A stretch of DNA of 64,000 bases from Siminovitchia terrae (GCF_003605405.2 NZ_QYTW02000013.1:1-64000); one strand, 5' to 3'; positions 52,038-61,964 are shown, numbered from the stretch's first letter. Translations and numbers: made by a program. Notes: generated by a model not told the origin, from the letters alone.

Positions 52038-54431
52038 TTATAATTTAATTCTTTTTAAACGAAGTGAATTAGAAACCACCGAAACCGAGCTGAATGCCAT
52101 TGCGGCTCCAGCAACCCACGGAGCAAGCAGCCCAGCCGCTGCAATTGGAATTCCAGCAGAATTATAAGCAAGGGCCCAGAAAAAGTTTTGATGGATATTT
52201 CTCATTACCGCATGACTGAGGCGAAATGCTTTTGGAATCAGCATCAAATCCCCGCCTAAAATTGTGAGATCGGCAGCCTCTATGGCAACGTCGGTACCAG
52301 TTCCAATAGCAATACCCACATCCGCCAATGCAAGTGCCGGGGCATCGTTAATTCCATCCCCTACCATCGCCACCACTTTCCCTTGAGCTTTCAATTCCTT
52401 TACTTTTTCCGCTTTGTGTTCAGGCAATACTTCTGCAAATACTTGATCAATACCGACCTGATCTGCAATCGCTTTTGCTGTTCTTTCATTGTCTCCTGTC
52501 AGCATCAGGACTTCAATGCCTTCTTGTTTCAAACGATTGACGGCTTCTTTTGCATGGTCTTTCACAGTATCTGCAACTGCCACTATTCCTGATAAACTTC
52601 CATCTACAGCAATAAACATGACCGTTTTTCCAAGGTTCTCCAGTTCTTCAACCTCTTTCAGCTTTTCTTGATATAAAACAAGGTTGTCGCTCATCAGCTT
52701 CCTTGTTCCGATCAACACTTGGTGTCCATCAATCACAGCTTTGATTCCATGCCCAGCAATTGCCTGAAAATCTGTTACCTGCTTCATTTCTACGCCATGC
52801 TCTTTACCATACCGGACTATAGCGTCTGCCAATGGGTGTTCAGAGGCATTTTCAGCAGAAACAAGATAAGAAAGAACATCCTCATCATTACAATCAATGT
52901 CTGTTACAGATGGTTTTCCCACCGTGATGGTCCCTGTCTTATCCAATATGACCGCATTCACTTTATGTGCCATTTCCAAATGCTCGCCGCCTTTGAACAG
53001 GATGCCTGTTTCCGCTCCCTTTCCCGATCCTACCATGATCGATGTTGGAGTAGCCAGTCCAAGGGCGCAAGGACAAGCAATGACAAGAACAGTGATTGAA
53101 GACTCCAGGGCTTTTTCAATGCTCCCTGGTTCTACGATGAAAAACCAGGCCAAGAAGGTAAGGATGGCAATACCCACAACAATCGGAACAAACACCCCGG
53201 ATATTATATCCGCAATCCTTTGAATGGGAGCTTTACTGCCCTGAGCTGCTTCGACGATTTTAATAATTCCTGCAAGAGCCGTTTCTTTTCCGACCTTTGT
53301 TGCCTTTATTCGAATCATACCATGTTCATTAATTGTTGCTCCAATGACTGCATCGCCCGGCCGCTTTTCCACCGGGATGGATTCTCCTGTGAGCATCGAT
53401 TCATCAATGGATGTTTCACCGAAAATCAATTCTCCGTCAACTGGAATTTTTTCACCCGGCCGTACAACGATAATATCCCCTGGTTTTACCTCATCCACCG
53501 GTATTTGCTGTTCTTCTTCCCCTTTCAGGACACTTGCGTTTTTCGCCTGAAGGCTTAATAAATGTGAAAGAGCTTCGGTGGTTCTCCCTTTAGCTCTCGT
53601 TTCAAACATCTTGCCAAGAAGTATTAGCGTAATCAGCACTGCACTTGTTTCGAAATACAGGTGCGGTTCATATCCCGGGTGCATCCATGAACGGACTCCT
53701 TCAAGTACACTGTAAAAGAAGGCGGCCGATGTACCAAGCGCCACGAGCACATCCATATTAGCACTTTTATTTCTTAGTGATTTATAGGCACCTCTGTAAA
53801 ATTGCCTGCCGATATAAAATTGGACTGGCGCTGCTAATATGAACTGAAGCAAAGGATTCATTAGGATTGCCGGCACTGGAAGTGCTAAGTTGCCAGGCAA
53901 ATGTCCCAGCATTGTATAGAGCAATGGAAAGGAGAAGAGGGCAGAAAGAATGAATTTCTTTTTTTGTTTTTCATATTCCTTCGACTTGACTTCTGCTTTT
54001 TCTTCCTGTGTTGTCCTCACTTTGGCATCATATCCGAGATTTTGGATTCTTTCGATAATGTCCGAAGCGGAAGCTCCCCCCTGCTCAAGCTCTACAGAAG
54101 CGGTCTCCGCAGCAAGATTGACTGTTGCTATTTGGACCCCGTCCATTTTATTAAGTACTTTTTCAATCCTTGTAGAACAGGCTGAGCAAGTCATTCCATA
54201 TATATCTAAATCAAGCTGCTCGTTTTTTACGCCATAACCGAGATCTTCTATTTTCTTGGCTATGTCCTGAGCTGATACTTGCTCATCTAGAATCGTTACA
54301 GATGCCCGTTCCAGAGCAAGATTGACATTCGCTTCGACTCCCGGCATTTTGTTCAAAACTTTTTCAATTCGGTTTGAACAAGCTGCACATGTCATACCTT
54401 CTATGGGTATGTCTAATGTCTTGTTTGTCAT
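52038..54431 (-). CDS. copA: Copper-exporting P-type ATPase CopA
   Basis: A 797-residue P1B-type ATPase. Two N-terminal heavy-metal domains carry [13 protein letters not shown] and [13 protein letters not shown]. After the first helices come the actuator motif TGES, the membrane Cu site [10 protein letters not shown], the phosphorylated Asp in DKTGTIT, HPLADAI (HP motif), GDGINDAPA, and the final helix Asn/Tyr and Met/Ser residues ([20 protein letters not shown]). It pumps Cu(I) out of the cell. ATG 54431 has AGGAGGGCC upstream. It belongs to the csoR-copA-copZ cluster. Confidence 0.96.
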   Translation of the reverse strand: MTNKTLDIPIEGMTCAACSNRIEKVLNKMPGVEANVNLALERASVTILDEQVSAQDIAKKIEDLGYGVKNEQLDLDIYGMTCSACSTRIEKVLNKMDGVQIATVNLAAETASVELEQGGASASDIIERIQNLGYDAKVRTTQEEKAEVKSKEYEKQKKKFILSALFSFPLLYTMLGHLPGNLALPVPAILMNPLLQFILAAPVQFYIGRQFYRGAYKSLRNKSANMDVLVALGTSAAFFYSVLEGVRSWMHPGYEPHLYFETSAVLITLILLGKMFETRAKGRTTEALSHLLSLQAKNASVLKGEEEQQIPVDEVKPGDIIVVRPGEKIPVDGELIFGETSIDESMLTGESIPVEKRPGDAVIGATINEHGMIRIKATKVGKETALAGIIKIVEAAQGSKAPIQRIADIISGVFVPIVVGIAILTFLAWFFIVEPGSIEKALESSITVLVIACPCALGLATPTSIMVGSGKGAETGILFKGGEHLEMAHKVNAVILDKTGTITVGKPSVTDIDCNDEDVLSYLVSAENASEHPLADAIVRYGKEHGVEMKQVTDFQAIAGHGIKAVIDGHQVLIGTRKLMSDNLVLYQEKLKEVEELENLGKTVMFIAVDGSLSGIVAVADTVKDHAKEAVNRLKQEGIEVLMLTGDNERTAKAIADQVGIDQVFAEVLPEHKAEKVKELKAQGKVVAMVGDGINDAPALALADVGIAIGTGTDVAIEAADLTILGGDLMLIPKAFRLSHAVMRNIHQNFFWALAYNSAGIPIAAAGLLAPWVAGAAMAFSSVSVVSNSLRLKRIKL

Positions 54432-54466
54432 TTCAGGCCCTCCTTTCACCAGATTTGTGGATTAAG

Positions 54467-54763
54467 TCATGTCTTGACCAGTTGATTAACAATCTTCATC
54501 AGCTCTTCGATCGCATCGTCTCCGTCCCCGGACTTTATTGCATCAGCCACACAATGATGCGTATGTTTTTCAAGAAGCGTTAAGCCGACCTGCTTCAACG
54601 CCGAGCTAACTGCAGTCAGTTGAATAAGTATATCTGCACAGTAGCGGTCATCATCCACCATTTTCTGAATTCCACGTACCTGGCCTTCAATCCTCTTTAA
54701 TCGATTTTGAAGCATTTTCTTTTCATCTGGATTTCTGTGGACATGCCTCAGGCTTTCACTCAT
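54467..54763 (-). CDS. csoR: Copper-sensing repressor CsoR
   Basis: A 98-residue all-helical repressor. Cu(I) ligands Cys42, His67 and Cys71 have the same spacing as Cys45-His70-Cys74 of B. subtilis CsoR. The start at ATG 54763 has a GGAGGG site eight bases upstream; the frame runs a few codons further. CsoR binds DNA as a tetramer and leaves it when Cu(I) is bound, opening transcription of copA and copZ, which follow after 35 bases. A GTACGGGGGTATC-type operator lies directly upstream. Confidence 0.95.
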   Translation of the reverse strand: MSESLRHVHRNPDEKKMLQNRLKRIEGQVRGIQKMVDDDRYCADILIQLTAVSSALKQVGLTLLEKHTHHCVADAIKSGDGDDAIEELMKIVNQLVKT

Positions 54764-54790
54764 AAAATCCCTCCGTTCCACCAATTTACT

Positions 54791-54815
54791 TATACGATAC
54801 CCCCGTACAGTATAA
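54791..54815. promoter_or_regulatory. CsoR operator upstream of csoR
   Basis: TATACGATACCCCCGTACAG has the GC-tract flanked by TA-rich arms of CsoR operators, 28 bases before the csoR start codon. It would make the operon autoregulated. Confidence 0.65.
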
Positions 54816-54888
54816 AAATCAAGTTCTTCATCTTAGAATTTTGAAAAATGCTAACAGGGCGGAAAAAGCCTTCTCTTAGCATCCATTA

Positions 54889-55081
54889 TCAAATGCGCCT
54901 TGGCGTATTTACAACCAGATTTTATCGAGCCCCGCTCGGTAAATTCCTCTGAAAATCTGTGGCATCCGCCGGAGGCTTTAACTTTATTCAGCCGGGGTTT
55001 GAACCTCCACTGAATGGAATGCCAATATGCATTCATCTCACCACTTACAGAAGTGGGAGACTTCTGCTAAATGAAGTTAAA
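54889..55081 (+). repeat. Full-length 195-bp dispersed repeat
   Basis: Complete copy from TCAAATG to GTTAAA, with a few substitutions in the TTTATCGAGC hairpin (loop CCCC; partner arm GCTCGGTAAA). Lies in the csoR upstream region, divergent to the small membrane protein gene. Confidence 0.92.
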
Positions 55082-55144
55082 ATTTCTAATATCATTCTCT
55101 TTTAAGGAAATACTATCTAATATTAAATGATAAGGCGTGATTTA

Positions 55145-55435
55145 ATGGAACCATTTCCGGTCATACATACAAATTTTTGGGACGCCGTTATCGCAGTCCC
55201 GGTAGTGTTAATTGCCACCCAGATCATCAAGATCCTGCTTCCAGTCCCCCGAGTTCTCATACCAACCGTTGCCAATATTCTCGGATTAGTATTTGCCCTT
55301 TTCATTGCTCATCGATTCAATTTTTGGGGAGCCATCTTTATGGGATTTTTTTACGGAAATGCAGCTGTTGGCGTATATGCATCATTGAAAACATCATGGC
55401 ATACCTATAGAAAATCAGATCAAAACAAAAAATAA
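55145..55435 (+). CDS. Small membrane protein next to spoVR, unknown
   Basis: A 96-residue protein from ATG 55145 (AAGGCGTG about 8 bases upstream). The N-terminal extension to 55127 lacks a site. Two or three hydrophobic segments occur (about residues 14-34, 41-60 and 64-80), separated by Pro-containing turns (LPVPRVLIPT), with a basic C-terminus. I do not recognise the family; size and layout resemble holin-like proteins but nothing supports lysis. A bidirectional terminator separates it from spoVR. Confidence 0.65.
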   Translation: MEPFPVIHTNFWDAVIAVPVVLIATQIIKILLPVPRVLIPTVANILGLVFALFIAHRFNFWGAIFMGFFYGNAAVGVYASLKTSWHTYRKSDQNKK

Positions 55436-55462
55436 GCCGGGTGCATAAGTGATGCACCCGGC
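55436..55462. terminator. Bidirectional terminator between convergent genes
   Basis: GCCGGGTGCA pairs with TGCACCCGGC around a seven-base loop, directly after the small membrane protein stop and before the spoVR end. Confidence 0.85.
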
Positions 55463-55510
55463 CTATATGATGAATGGCAGCCAATCAATCTTGCAGTACC
55501 CATTTAAGTA

Positions 55511-56920
55511 TTATAAAAATTTTCTTTGGACATTCCTGCCTTCATAGCTGAAAATCATTGGGCGATTCTCCACGACACTCTCCAAATGAACCGACCTTCC
55601 CCAAAGCCGATAAATGTAAGGGAGAACCTTCTCCAAATACTTCAAATCTAATTCTACTCCCTCATAAGAGTGTTTGATGTACAATTCTCCATTTTTCATG
55701 TAATCACCGTCATTGATGGTCAAGTATGGAAATCCCCCGTTGACCCTCATATTGACAAGCTGATCTCTGACTTCCTTCCAATCTTTATCGACAATTTTAT
55801 AATCGCGCCCCTGTTTCTGAAATAAATACATGTCTTCCTTCAAAACAAGATCTTTTGTAAGATAATTTCGAAGGAAGGAGATGTCTGAATCAAGCTCTCT
55901 CACTTCAAAGATTTTCTCTCTTCCCGAACCAGGTTTGACCCCCTGTTTTTTCAACTCGTCATCCGGATGATCCCAGCGATCCTCAATATCTTCGAAAATT
56001 TTCAACCCGATGTAATAAGGATTGATGCTCGTTTTTGATGGTTGAATAACTCCAGCATTCAGTTTTGCGAAATCAATTGCTTCATCACTGGATAAATCCA
56101 TTTCCCTGATAATTCTTTGATGCCAATAGGAAGCCCAGCCTTCATTCATGATTTTCGTTTCTAGCTGCGGCCAGAAATAAAGCATTTCTTCCCGAACCAT
56201 CGTCAAGATGTCTCGCTGCCAATCAGAAAGTTCCCTGCTGTATTGTTCAATAAAGAGCATCAGGTCTTTTTCTGGCTGCGGCGGAAACTTTTTCTTCCGC
56301 TTTTTCCTCTCTTTCTTAGGCTGTTGATCATCCAAATCCCACAAATCATCAAATTCTGATACTATTTTCTCCTCCTCTTCCTCCCACTCATCCTCATCCA
56401 CTTTCCAATCGATTGATGGTCGAATCAAAGAAGGGTCAATATGCTCTTCTATCGAAAGGACAGCATCTAGAAATTCCTCGACTTCCTGCCTTCCATGTTC
56501 AATTTCATATTGCCTGATTCTCTCCGCGGTTGCAGCCATGCTTTCAACCATATCCCGTTTAGTATTACTGAAACGCACATTATTTTTGAAAAAATCACAA
56601 TGGGCAAGAACATGAGCAACGATGAGCTTGTTCTGAATAAGTGTATTCGAATCCAGCAAAAAAGCATAGCAAGGGTTTGAGTTAATAACAAGTTCATATA
56701 TCTTGCTCAAACCAAAATCATAATGCAACTTCATTTTAAAAAATTGCTTTCCAAAGCTCCAATGGGAAAAACGAGTCGGCATTCCGTAAGCTCCAAATGT
56801 ATAAATGATATCTGCGGGGCAAATTTCATAACGCATAGGATAAAAATCAAGTCCGAATCCGCTGGCAATTTCTGTGATTTCTTTTATCGCATATTCCAAT
56901 GTATTCGCATCCGCACTCAT
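55511..56920 (-). CDS. spoVR: Stage V sporulation protein R
   Basis: A 469-residue SpoVR, nearly identical in length to the B. subtilis protein (468). Conserved segments include [40 protein letters not shown] and the N-terminal [30 protein letters not shown]. Residues 180-215 are a charged, low-complexity insert rich in Glu, then Lys. Mutants form defective spore cortex in B. subtilis, but the biochemical role is unknown. The gene diverges from a doubtful small ORF and yhdB, as in B. subtilis where yhdB neighbours spoVR. Confidence 0.95.
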   Translation of the reverse strand: MSADANTLEYAIKEITEIASGFGLDFYPMRYEICPADIIYTFGAYGMPTRFSHWSFGKQFFKMKLHYDFGLSKIYELVINSNPCYAFLLDSNTLIQNKLIVAHVLAHCDFFKNNVRFSNTKRDMVESMAATAERIRQYEIEHGRQEVEEFLDAVLSIEEHIDPSLIRPSIDWKVDEDEWEEEEEKIVSEFDDLWDLDDQQPKKERKKRKKKFPPQPEKDLMLFIEQYSRELSDWQRDILTMVREEMLYFWPQLETKIMNEGWASYWHQRIIREMDLSSDEAIDFAKLNAGVIQPSKTSINPYYIGLKIFEDIEDRWDHPDDELKKQGVKPGSGREKIFEVRELDSDISFLRNYLTKDLVLKEDMYLFQKQGRDYKIVDKDWKEVRDQLVNMRVNGGFPYLTINDGDYMKNGELYIKHSYEGVELDLKYLEKVLPYIYRLWGRSVHLESVVENRPMIFSYEGRNVQRKFL

Positions 56921-56969
56921 CGGCTATTCCCCTCCCTTATCCACAATGTATGAAGAAAGAAGGGCAATC

Positions 56970-57095
56970 ATGAAGGAGCTAAAGTTTTATTTTACCCCTT
57001 CACCCCATTTATATGCCTATCATGAATTGACAAACCGCCTTTTTAACAATGTCAACATTTACACCAAAGTTTCTAGTTCCTGCCGCCAATACTAA
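56970..57095 (+). CDS. Possible 41-residue protein upstream of yhdB
   Basis: ATG 56970 follows GAAGAAAGAAGGG, a weak ribosome site. The product reads MKELKFYFTPSPHLYAYHEL and ends with SSSCRQY; it has no membrane segment. It lies in the promoter region shared by spoVR and yhdB. I have no family for it, and it may be a chance frame. Confidence 0.3.
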   Translation: MKELKFYFTPSPHLYAYHELTNRLFNNVNIYTKVSSSCRQY

Positions 57096-57123
57096 AAGCA
57101 ACTCCTAAAAAGGAGGGAGTTCA

Positions 57124-57375
57124 TTGTTGGACTATGATCGCGCGCTATATTATACCCACCGTTCCGAATGGGATAATTTAATCGTTCTGATGGTCAGGAC
57201 AAAAGACGATATGCTCTCAAAAAGAATTGAACGCTTCTTGCATGCGTATTACTTTTCCAAGGACTATTCACTGATTGAACGCCAGTTATTTTCTTTGCTC
57301 CGTTTTTTGGAGCATGCGGCGTTAGTTACAGATAACAGTGATATTTTTGAGGAATGTCCTCTTACACCCATATGA
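57124..57375 (+). CDS. yhdB: YhdB-like sporulation-neighbour protein
   Basis: An 83-residue protein that resembles B. subtilis YhdB. Conserved parts are YDRALYYTHRSEWDNLIVLMVRTKDDMLSKRIERFLHAYYF, split here into several motifs, and a Leu-rich helix near residue 55. The start is TTG at 57124, eight bases after AAAAGGAGGGAG. Function unknown; the gene travels with spoVR in Bacillaceae. A compact terminator follows four bases after the stop. Confidence 0.85.
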   Translation: MLDYDRALYYTHRSEWDNLIVLMVRTKDDMLSKRIERFLHAYYFSKDYSLIERQLFSLLRFLEHAALVTDNSDIFEECPLTPI

Positions 57376-57378
57376 TCA

Positions 57379-57405
57379 GCGGCTGCCGGAAACGTCGGCA
57401 GCCGC
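57379..57405 (+). terminator. Terminator of yhdB
   Basis: GCGGCTGCCG pairs with CGGCAGCCGC around a seven-base loop, just after the yhdB stop. There is no T run, only AT-rich sequence following. Confidence 0.75.
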
Positions 57406-57445
57406 ATACATAAAACTTTAACAATCCTGCTGCAAGTACATATTT

Positions 57446-57475
57446 TTTACATTTATATCGGTTTAATACTATAAT
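57446..57475 (+). promoter_or_regulatory. Promoter of the bdbC-thioredoxin operon
   Basis: TTTACA at 57446 and TATAAT at 57470, 18 bases apart, 43 bases before bdbC. A good vegetative (SigA) promoter. Confidence 0.7.
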
Positions 57476-57517
57476 CAAGATAATTCTTATTGAAACATAA
57501 TAAAGGCAGTTGATCAG

Positions 57518-57961
57518 ATGGAATCGAAATCAGAAAAAACTCAGGAAAATTTTCTTTTTTTTGCATGGGCTATCTCTGTTGTTGCTACTCTCGGGAGCTT
57601 ATATTTTTCCGAAATCAAACAATTTGAGCCTTGTGAGCTTTGCTGGTACCAAAGGATTTTAATGTACCCGTTAACAATCCTGCTAGGAATCGCTTCAGTC
57701 AAAAAAAATTACGGCATTGCCTTATATTCGGCAGTCTTTTCCGGAATCGGATTTTGCCTTTCCTTTTATCATTATTTAATCCAGAAAGTACCTTTTTTCA
57801 CCTCCGGAGCGCCGGCGTGCGGCCGTGTTCCATGCACAGGACAATACATAAACTGGTTTGGCTTTGTCACCATACCTTTTTTGGCCCTTATTGCTTTTAT
57901 TCTGATTCTTGCTATTAGTTTGTTGTTATTGAGAATGACCAAGGGAGTGGATCGTAGATGA
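57518..57961 (+). CDS. bdbC: DsbB-like disulfide oxidoreductase BdbC
   Basis: A 147-residue membrane protein with four helices. Two Cys pairs fit the DsbB mechanism: Cys39 and Cys42 in EPCELCW, and Cys101 and Cys106 in ACGRVPC. The sequence CELCWYQRILMYPL is the quinone-adjacent core of the family. It reoxidises thiol oxidases using quinone. The thioredoxin-like partner gene overlaps its end by four bases (ATGA), so the two are almost certainly co-translated. GGCAG-type ribosome site is weak. Confidence 0.93.
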   Translation: MESKSEKTQENFLFFAWAISVVATLGSLYFSEIKQFEPCELCWYQRILMYPLTILLGIASVKKNYGIALYSAVFSGIGFCLSFYHYLIQKVPFFTSGAPACGRVPCTGQYINWFGFVTIPFLALIAFILILAISLLLLRMTKGVDRR

Positions 57962-58425
57962 AGAAATTAATTATTTTTTTAGTAGTCATTATTGCTTTAT
58001 TCGCCGGTATAGCAGGTCTGACCAAATGGCAGCAGACAAAGCAATCGGAAGGAAATGTATATCAGAAAGAGGAGCTCAAACCTTCAACTATAGCGTTGCT
58101 GGATGATCCTTTATATCAGAACATTATTCTACCTGATGAATTGAAGAAAAAACTGGATAAAAAAGAAGACGTGACTGTTTATTTCTTCAGTCCTGAGTGC
58201 TCACACTGTATGAATACAACACCTGAATTAATTCCTGCTGCCAAAAAGGTCGGTGTCGACGTATATCAATTTAATCTGCTTGAATTTGATGTTGAAGGTG
58301 CACCTTACAAAATCAAATCCACCCCTACACTAATGCACTTCAAAGCCGGTGAAGAGTATGCACGACTTGTTGGTGCGCATACACAGGATGATATTGAAGC
58401 TTGGTTAAAAGAAAACGTAAAATAG
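57958..58425 (+). CDS. Membrane-anchored thioredoxin-like partner of BdbC
   Basis: A 155-residue protein: one N-terminal membrane helix (residues 4-21), then a thioredoxin-fold domain with CSHC at 81-84, cis-Pro in STPTLMHF and a C-terminal helix. The extracytoplasmic domain probably oxidises substrate thiols and is recharged by BdbC, overlapping upstream. The CSHC active site is more oxidising than CGPC and fits a disulfide-forming role. It could equally act in reverse as a reductase in a resident pair; the BdbC linkage favours oxidation. Terminator directly after the stop. Confidence 0.88.
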   Translation: MKKLIIFLVVIIALFAGIAGLTKWQQTKQSEGNVYQKEELKPSTIALLDDPLYQNIILPDELKKKLDKKEDVTVYFFSPECSHCMNTTPELIPAAKKVGVDVYQFNLLEFDVEGAPYKIKSTPTLMHFKAGEEYARLVGAHTQDDIEAWLKENVK

Positions 58426-58451
58426 GACCGGCATTTTTTGCCGGTCCTTTT
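58425..58451. terminator. Terminator of the bdbC operon
   Basis: GGACCGGCA pairs with TGCCGGTCC around TTTTT, followed by a T run; it starts within the last codon of the thioredoxin gene and reaches the yhcU stop codon on the other strand. Confidence 0.88.
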
Positions 58452-58855
58452 TATATCAAATATTCATTTGCAGCTCTAGAAAACATGGAAAACGCCATTT
58501 CAGGTCTATGTAGTACAGAAAACTGGTAATAGGTAAATGGAAAAGAAATATCAAAACGCTCCAAAATACGTTTATTTCGAGTGAAAATTCTCTTATACTC
58601 TGAGTGATCAATGGGGAGCGAGTTCAATTCAAGTAAAGAAATAATCACCTGAAGTGCGGCAATAATTTGAAATGCATCGTTTGCAGTCTCCAGCCATTCC
58701 TCCCGCTCACCAGGAGTTTTCAATACCTCCCCACGGACGAATTCGTTTATCGCCGCTTCTTCAAAATATAAAGGAAATATGGAATGATAAAGATGGTCAA
58801 TCAGATTGCTGATCATCTCTTTCTGTTCTAAGCTTGCCGCAAAAACCACTCTCAT
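58451..58855 (-). CDS. yhcU: DUF5365 family protein, YhcU-like
   Basis: A 134-residue soluble helical protein resembling B. subtilis YhcU. It starts MRVVFAASLEQKE, has FPLYFEEAAINEF and DAFQIIAALQVIISLLEL in the middle, and ends FPFTYYQFSVLHRPEMAF. No catalytic motif is visible and the function is unknown. It is monocistronic, convergent with the bdbC operon through a shared hairpin. Confidence 0.82.
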   Translation of the reverse strand: MRVVFAASLEQKEMISNLIDHLYHSIFPLYFEEAAINEFVRGEVLKTPGEREEWLETANDAFQIIAALQVIISLLELNSLPIDHSEYKRIFTRNKRILERFDISFPFTYYQFSVLHRPEMAFSMFSRAANEYLI

Positions 58856-58961
58856 TACCTGACCCTGCCTTTAAAATTAATAATAGGTTCTTTAAGGATA
58901 ACACACGTTAAATCCTTGTTTTCATGGTAATGGCAGGAAATAAAATGGAGTTTTTTTCAAA

Positions 58962-59155
58962 TCAAATGCGCCTTGGCGTATTTGCGCCCAGATTTTATCG
59001 AGCTCCGCTCGATAAATTTCCTCTAAAAATCTGTGGCATCCGCCGGAGGCTTTGACTTTATTCAGCCGGGGTTTGAACCCACACTGAATGGAATACCAAT
59101 AGGCATTCATCTCACCACCTACGGAAGTGGGAGACTTCTGCTGAATGAATTTAAA
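58962..59155 (+). repeat. Full-length 195-bp dispersed repeat
   Basis: Complete copy from TCAAATG to a variant end ATTTAAA. The usual GTTAAA has G replaced by T. Lies upstream of yhcU, close to the MITE-like element. Confidence 0.92.
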
Positions 59156-59189
59156 AAGGAGGCCTTTTCGCCCCCTTTTATTAGTGCGT

Positions 59190-59331
59190 GTTCAAAAAGT
59201 TACCAGACTAGAAGCAAAAAGGTCGAAGCGGCTTGTTTTACGCAGCGGAATGTATGCTTTTAGATACATGAGCAGCACAGAAACAAGCCGATGAAGAGAT
59301 TTTCCGCTTATTATTTGATGACTTTTTGAAC
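59190..59331. mobile_element. MITE-like element, 142 bp
   Basis: Bounded by an 11-bp perfect terminal inverted repeat, GTTCAAAAAGT and ACTTTTTGAAC, and containing GGCTTGTTT / AAACAAGCC as an inner inverted pair. No coding capacity. I recognise this sequence type as dispersed in Bacillaceae. It ends five bases before the aldo/keto reductase stop codon. Confidence 0.75.
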
Positions 59332-59336
59332 CTCCT

Positions 59337-60167
59337 CTAGAAATTAAAGTTGTCAGGATCTGGTCCAAACCTCTCATCCATATTTAACGCGTTGATTTCA
59401 TTCATGTCACTCATCGATAGTTCAAAATCGAACAAGTCGGTATTTTCACGAATCCGCTCTTCATGTACTGATTTTGGAATAATAATGTGGCCGTTTTGTA
59501 AATGCCAGCGCAAAATGATTTGTGCTGTAGTTTTTCCGTGCTTATCAGCAAGGTGCTTCAATGATGGTTCTTCCAAGAGACGGCCGCGCGCAATTGGAGA
59601 CCATGCCTCAATCGCAATCTCATGCTGCTGGCAATACTCCCTCAATGGCTCCTGTGTTAGCCGCGGATGTAGCTCCACTTGATTCACAACCGGCTTTTCA
59701 TTACTGTTAGCTGCAAGGTCTTCCAAGTGATGAATTTGGAAATTACACACCCCAATGGCTTTCACCACTTTTTCATCATACAGCCTTTCTAGAGCGCGCC
59801 ATGTTTCCTTGTATTTATCTTTTACAGACCAATGAACAAGATACAGGTCTAGATATTCCATATCCAGCTTTTTCATGCTCTGCTCAAATGCTTTCATCGT
59901 GGAATCATACCCCTGGTCGGTATTCCAGACCTTTGTGGTGATAAAAAGTTCTTCCCTGGGAACTCCTGATTCTTTGACTGCTCTTCCGACTGTTTGCTCA
60001 TTCCCATAAATATGGGCAGTATCAATGGATCTGTAACCGTGCTCAATGGCAAACTTTACGGCTTCTGCCGTTTCTTCCTCCTCAGTCATCTGATAAACAC
60101 CGAGTCCTATGTATGGCATTTTTACACCATTATGCAGGTTTTTTACATCTTGCAAAGTCTTGATCAT
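59337..60167 (-). CDS. yvgN: Aldo/keto reductase (glyoxal reductase type, YvgN-like)
   Basis: A 276-residue AKR, equal in length to B. subtilis YvgN. Active-site residues Asp, Tyr, Lys and His appear in IDTAHIYGNEQTVG, TTKVWNTDQGYD and LYLVHWSVKDKYK; the NADPH site is IPKSVHEERIRENTDLFDF. It reduces methylglyoxal and glyoxal with NADPH. ATG 60167 follows GGAGGG by seven bases; the frame opens six codons earlier. The stop lies within a few bases of the MITE-like element. Confidence 0.9.
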   Translation of the reverse strand: MIKTLQDVKNLHNGVKMPYIGLGVYQMTEEEETAEAVKFAIEHGYRSIDTAHIYGNEQTVGRAVKESGVPREELFITTKVWNTDQGYDSTMKAFEQSMKKLDMEYLDLYLVHWSVKDKYKETWRALERLYDEKVVKAIGVCNFQIHHLEDLAANSNEKPVVNQVELHPRLTQEPLREYCQQHEIAIEAWSPIARGRLLEEPSLKHLADKHGKTTAQIILRWHLQNGHIIIPKSVHEERIRENTDLFDFELSMSDMNEINALNMDERFGPDPDNFNF

Positions 60168-60330
60168 TCGCAGTCCCTCCTCCATTTTCTATCATTGTAT
60201 CCGTTTTCCATACTTAAAACGAATAATTTGTTCACAATATTTATTCGACAGAAACTTTTAACTTTCTTCAAAATGAGCTAAAATAAAATCGTTTGGTATA
60301 ATAACCTTGGAAAAGGGTGGGAATTTAAAA

Positions 60331-60951
60331 ATGGTCTTTAACAGGAAAAAAGACAAATTTGCTACATTATTGGAGAAAATTGCGGCAAACTTGAAAGTGA
60401 GTGCTGATTATTTCGCCGACTATAAACTTGGCAATGCTGATGATACAAAAATCTTCGCAGAAAAAATGAAGGAATACGAAAACATCGGGGATTCACTTGT
60501 TCACGAAATGATCACAGAATTGAACAACTCCTTCATTACCCCGATAGAGCGCGAAGATCTTTGGGACCTGTCCATGATCATGGATGATGTGCTTGATGGC
60601 ATGGAGCATACAGCCGGACTGTTTGAAATGTACCACATTGTTAAAGCTGATGAATATATGGTCAAATTTGTGGAAACTATCCGCAATTGTGCAATTGAAA
60701 TTGAGATTTCCATCGGTTTGCTATTTAGTAAAAAGCTTCCGGAAGTCCGTCCGCACGCAATCAAGATCAAAGAATATGAATCAATATGCGACGATGTGCT
60801 CCGCGAGTCCATGACACACTTATTTGCTACAGAGACCAATCCTATTCAGTTAATTAAATATAAAGAAGTGTATGAGCATATGGAACAGATTGCGGACGAC
60901 TGCCAAAGCGTCGCAAACACACTTGAGAGCATTGTGATGAAAAACGCTTAA
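60331..60951 (+). CDS. ykaA: DUF47 family phosphate-transport regulator (PhoU-like)
   Basis: A 206-residue helical protein of the DUF47/PhoU-like family. Metal-binding acidic helices are visible: EYENIGDSLVHEMI and REDLWDLSMIMDDVLDGMEH. It is encoded 14 bases before the phosphate transporter Pit, the usual pairing (YkaA-Pit in B. subtilis), and probably adjusts its activity. The start at 60331 has AAAGGGTGGG upstream; the frame begins eight codons earlier. Likely a two-gene operon ended by the hairpin after pit. Confidence 0.9.
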   Translation: MVFNRKKDKFATLLEKIAANLKVSADYFADYKLGNADDTKIFAEKMKEYENIGDSLVHEMITELNNSFITPIEREDLWDLSMIMDDVLDGMEHTAGLFEMYHIVKADEYMVKFVETIRNCAIEIEISIGLLFSKKLPEVRPHAIKIKEYESICDDVLRESMTHLFATETNPIQLIKYKEVYEHMEQIADDCQSVANTLESIVMKNA

Positions 60952-60965
60952 GGGAGTCTTAACTT

Positions 60966-61964
60966 ATGGATTCATTATTACTGATTACTATATTGATCGT
61001 TATTCTCGCTCTTTCTTTTGACTTTATTAACGGTTTTCATGATACAGCAAATGCTATTGCAACGGCTGTTTCTACCAAGGCCTTAAGACCGCGTGTAGCC
61101 ATTGTCCTTGCTGCTGTAATGAACTTTTTGGGAGCGATGACTTTTACAGGGGTTGCTCAGACTATCACTAAAGATATAGTAGATCCTTTCACTTTACAAA
61201 ATGGTTCGATCGTTATCATGGCTGCTTTGATCTCGGCAATCGCCTGGAATTTGATTACCTGGTATTTTGGTATTCCGAGCAGTTCTTCACATGCGTTGAT
61301 AGGATCGATTGCCGGAGCAGCAATTGCATCAGCGGGATTGGCTTCGATTAACTTCAAAGGATTTACCAAAATTCTTGAGGCATTAATTTTTTCACCTATT
61401 ATCGCGTTTGTCGTAGGCTTTATCATTTATTCGATTTTCAAAACCAGCTTCAAAAATTTGAATCTGGCGAAAACCAATAAACGATTCCGCTACTTTCAAA
61501 TAATGACCGCTTCTTTGCAGGCCTATACCCACGGCATGAACGATGCCCAAAAAGCGATGGGGATTATCACAATGGCCCTTATTGCCAACAACCTTCATAC
61601 GACGACAGACATTCCATTGTGGGTTCAGATTTCCTGTGCAACCGCAATGGGTCTGGGTACCTCCGTCGGCGGGTGGAAGATCATCAAAACTGTTGGCGGT
61701 AAAATTATGAAGATTCGTCCAGTAAATGGGGTTGCAGCAGATTTGAGTTCAGCCTTGATCATATTTGGTGCGACATACATTCACTTACCAGTAAGTACCA
61801 CCCATGTCATTTCGTCGTCCATCCTAGGGGTTGGTTCGTCTCACCGTGTAAGAGGCGTCAAATGGGACACAGCCAAAACGATGATCGTTACATGGTTCAT
61901 CACACTGCCGATTACCATTTTGCTGTCGGCACTTACGTATTACCTTTTAAATATTTTTATATAA
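60966..61964 (+). CDS. pit: Low-affinity inorganic phosphate transporter Pit
   Basis: A 332-residue transporter of the PiT family, same length as B. subtilis Pit. Family signatures are repeated: FDFINGFHDTANAIATAV in the N-terminal half and ASLQAYTHGMNDAQKAMGI in the C-terminal half, both with the conserved Asn/Asp. About ten helices. It brings in metal-phosphate complexes with protons. Ribosome site GGGAGTC precedes the ATG. Co-transcribed with the DUF47 gene. Confidence 0.95.
   Translation: MDSLLLITILIVILALSFDFINGFHDTANAIATAVSTKALRPRVAIVLAAVMNFLGAMTFTGVAQTITKDIVDPFTLQNGSIVIMAALISAIAWNLITWYFGIPSSSSHALIGSIAGAAIASAGLASINFKGFTKILEALIFSPIIAFVVGFIIYSIFKTSFKNLNLAKTNKRFRYFQIMTASLQAYTHGMNDAQKAMGIITMALIANNLHTTTDIPLWVQISCATAMGLGTSVGGWKIIKTVGGKIMKIRPVNGVAADLSSALIIFGATYIHLPVSTTHVISSSILGVGSSHRVRGVKWDTAKTMIVTWFITLPITILLSALTYYLLNIFI

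Noticed and set aside
57476-57500. Fur box upstream of bdbC
   Set aside because: GATAATTCTTAT resembles only part of a Fur box and lacks the inverted second half.
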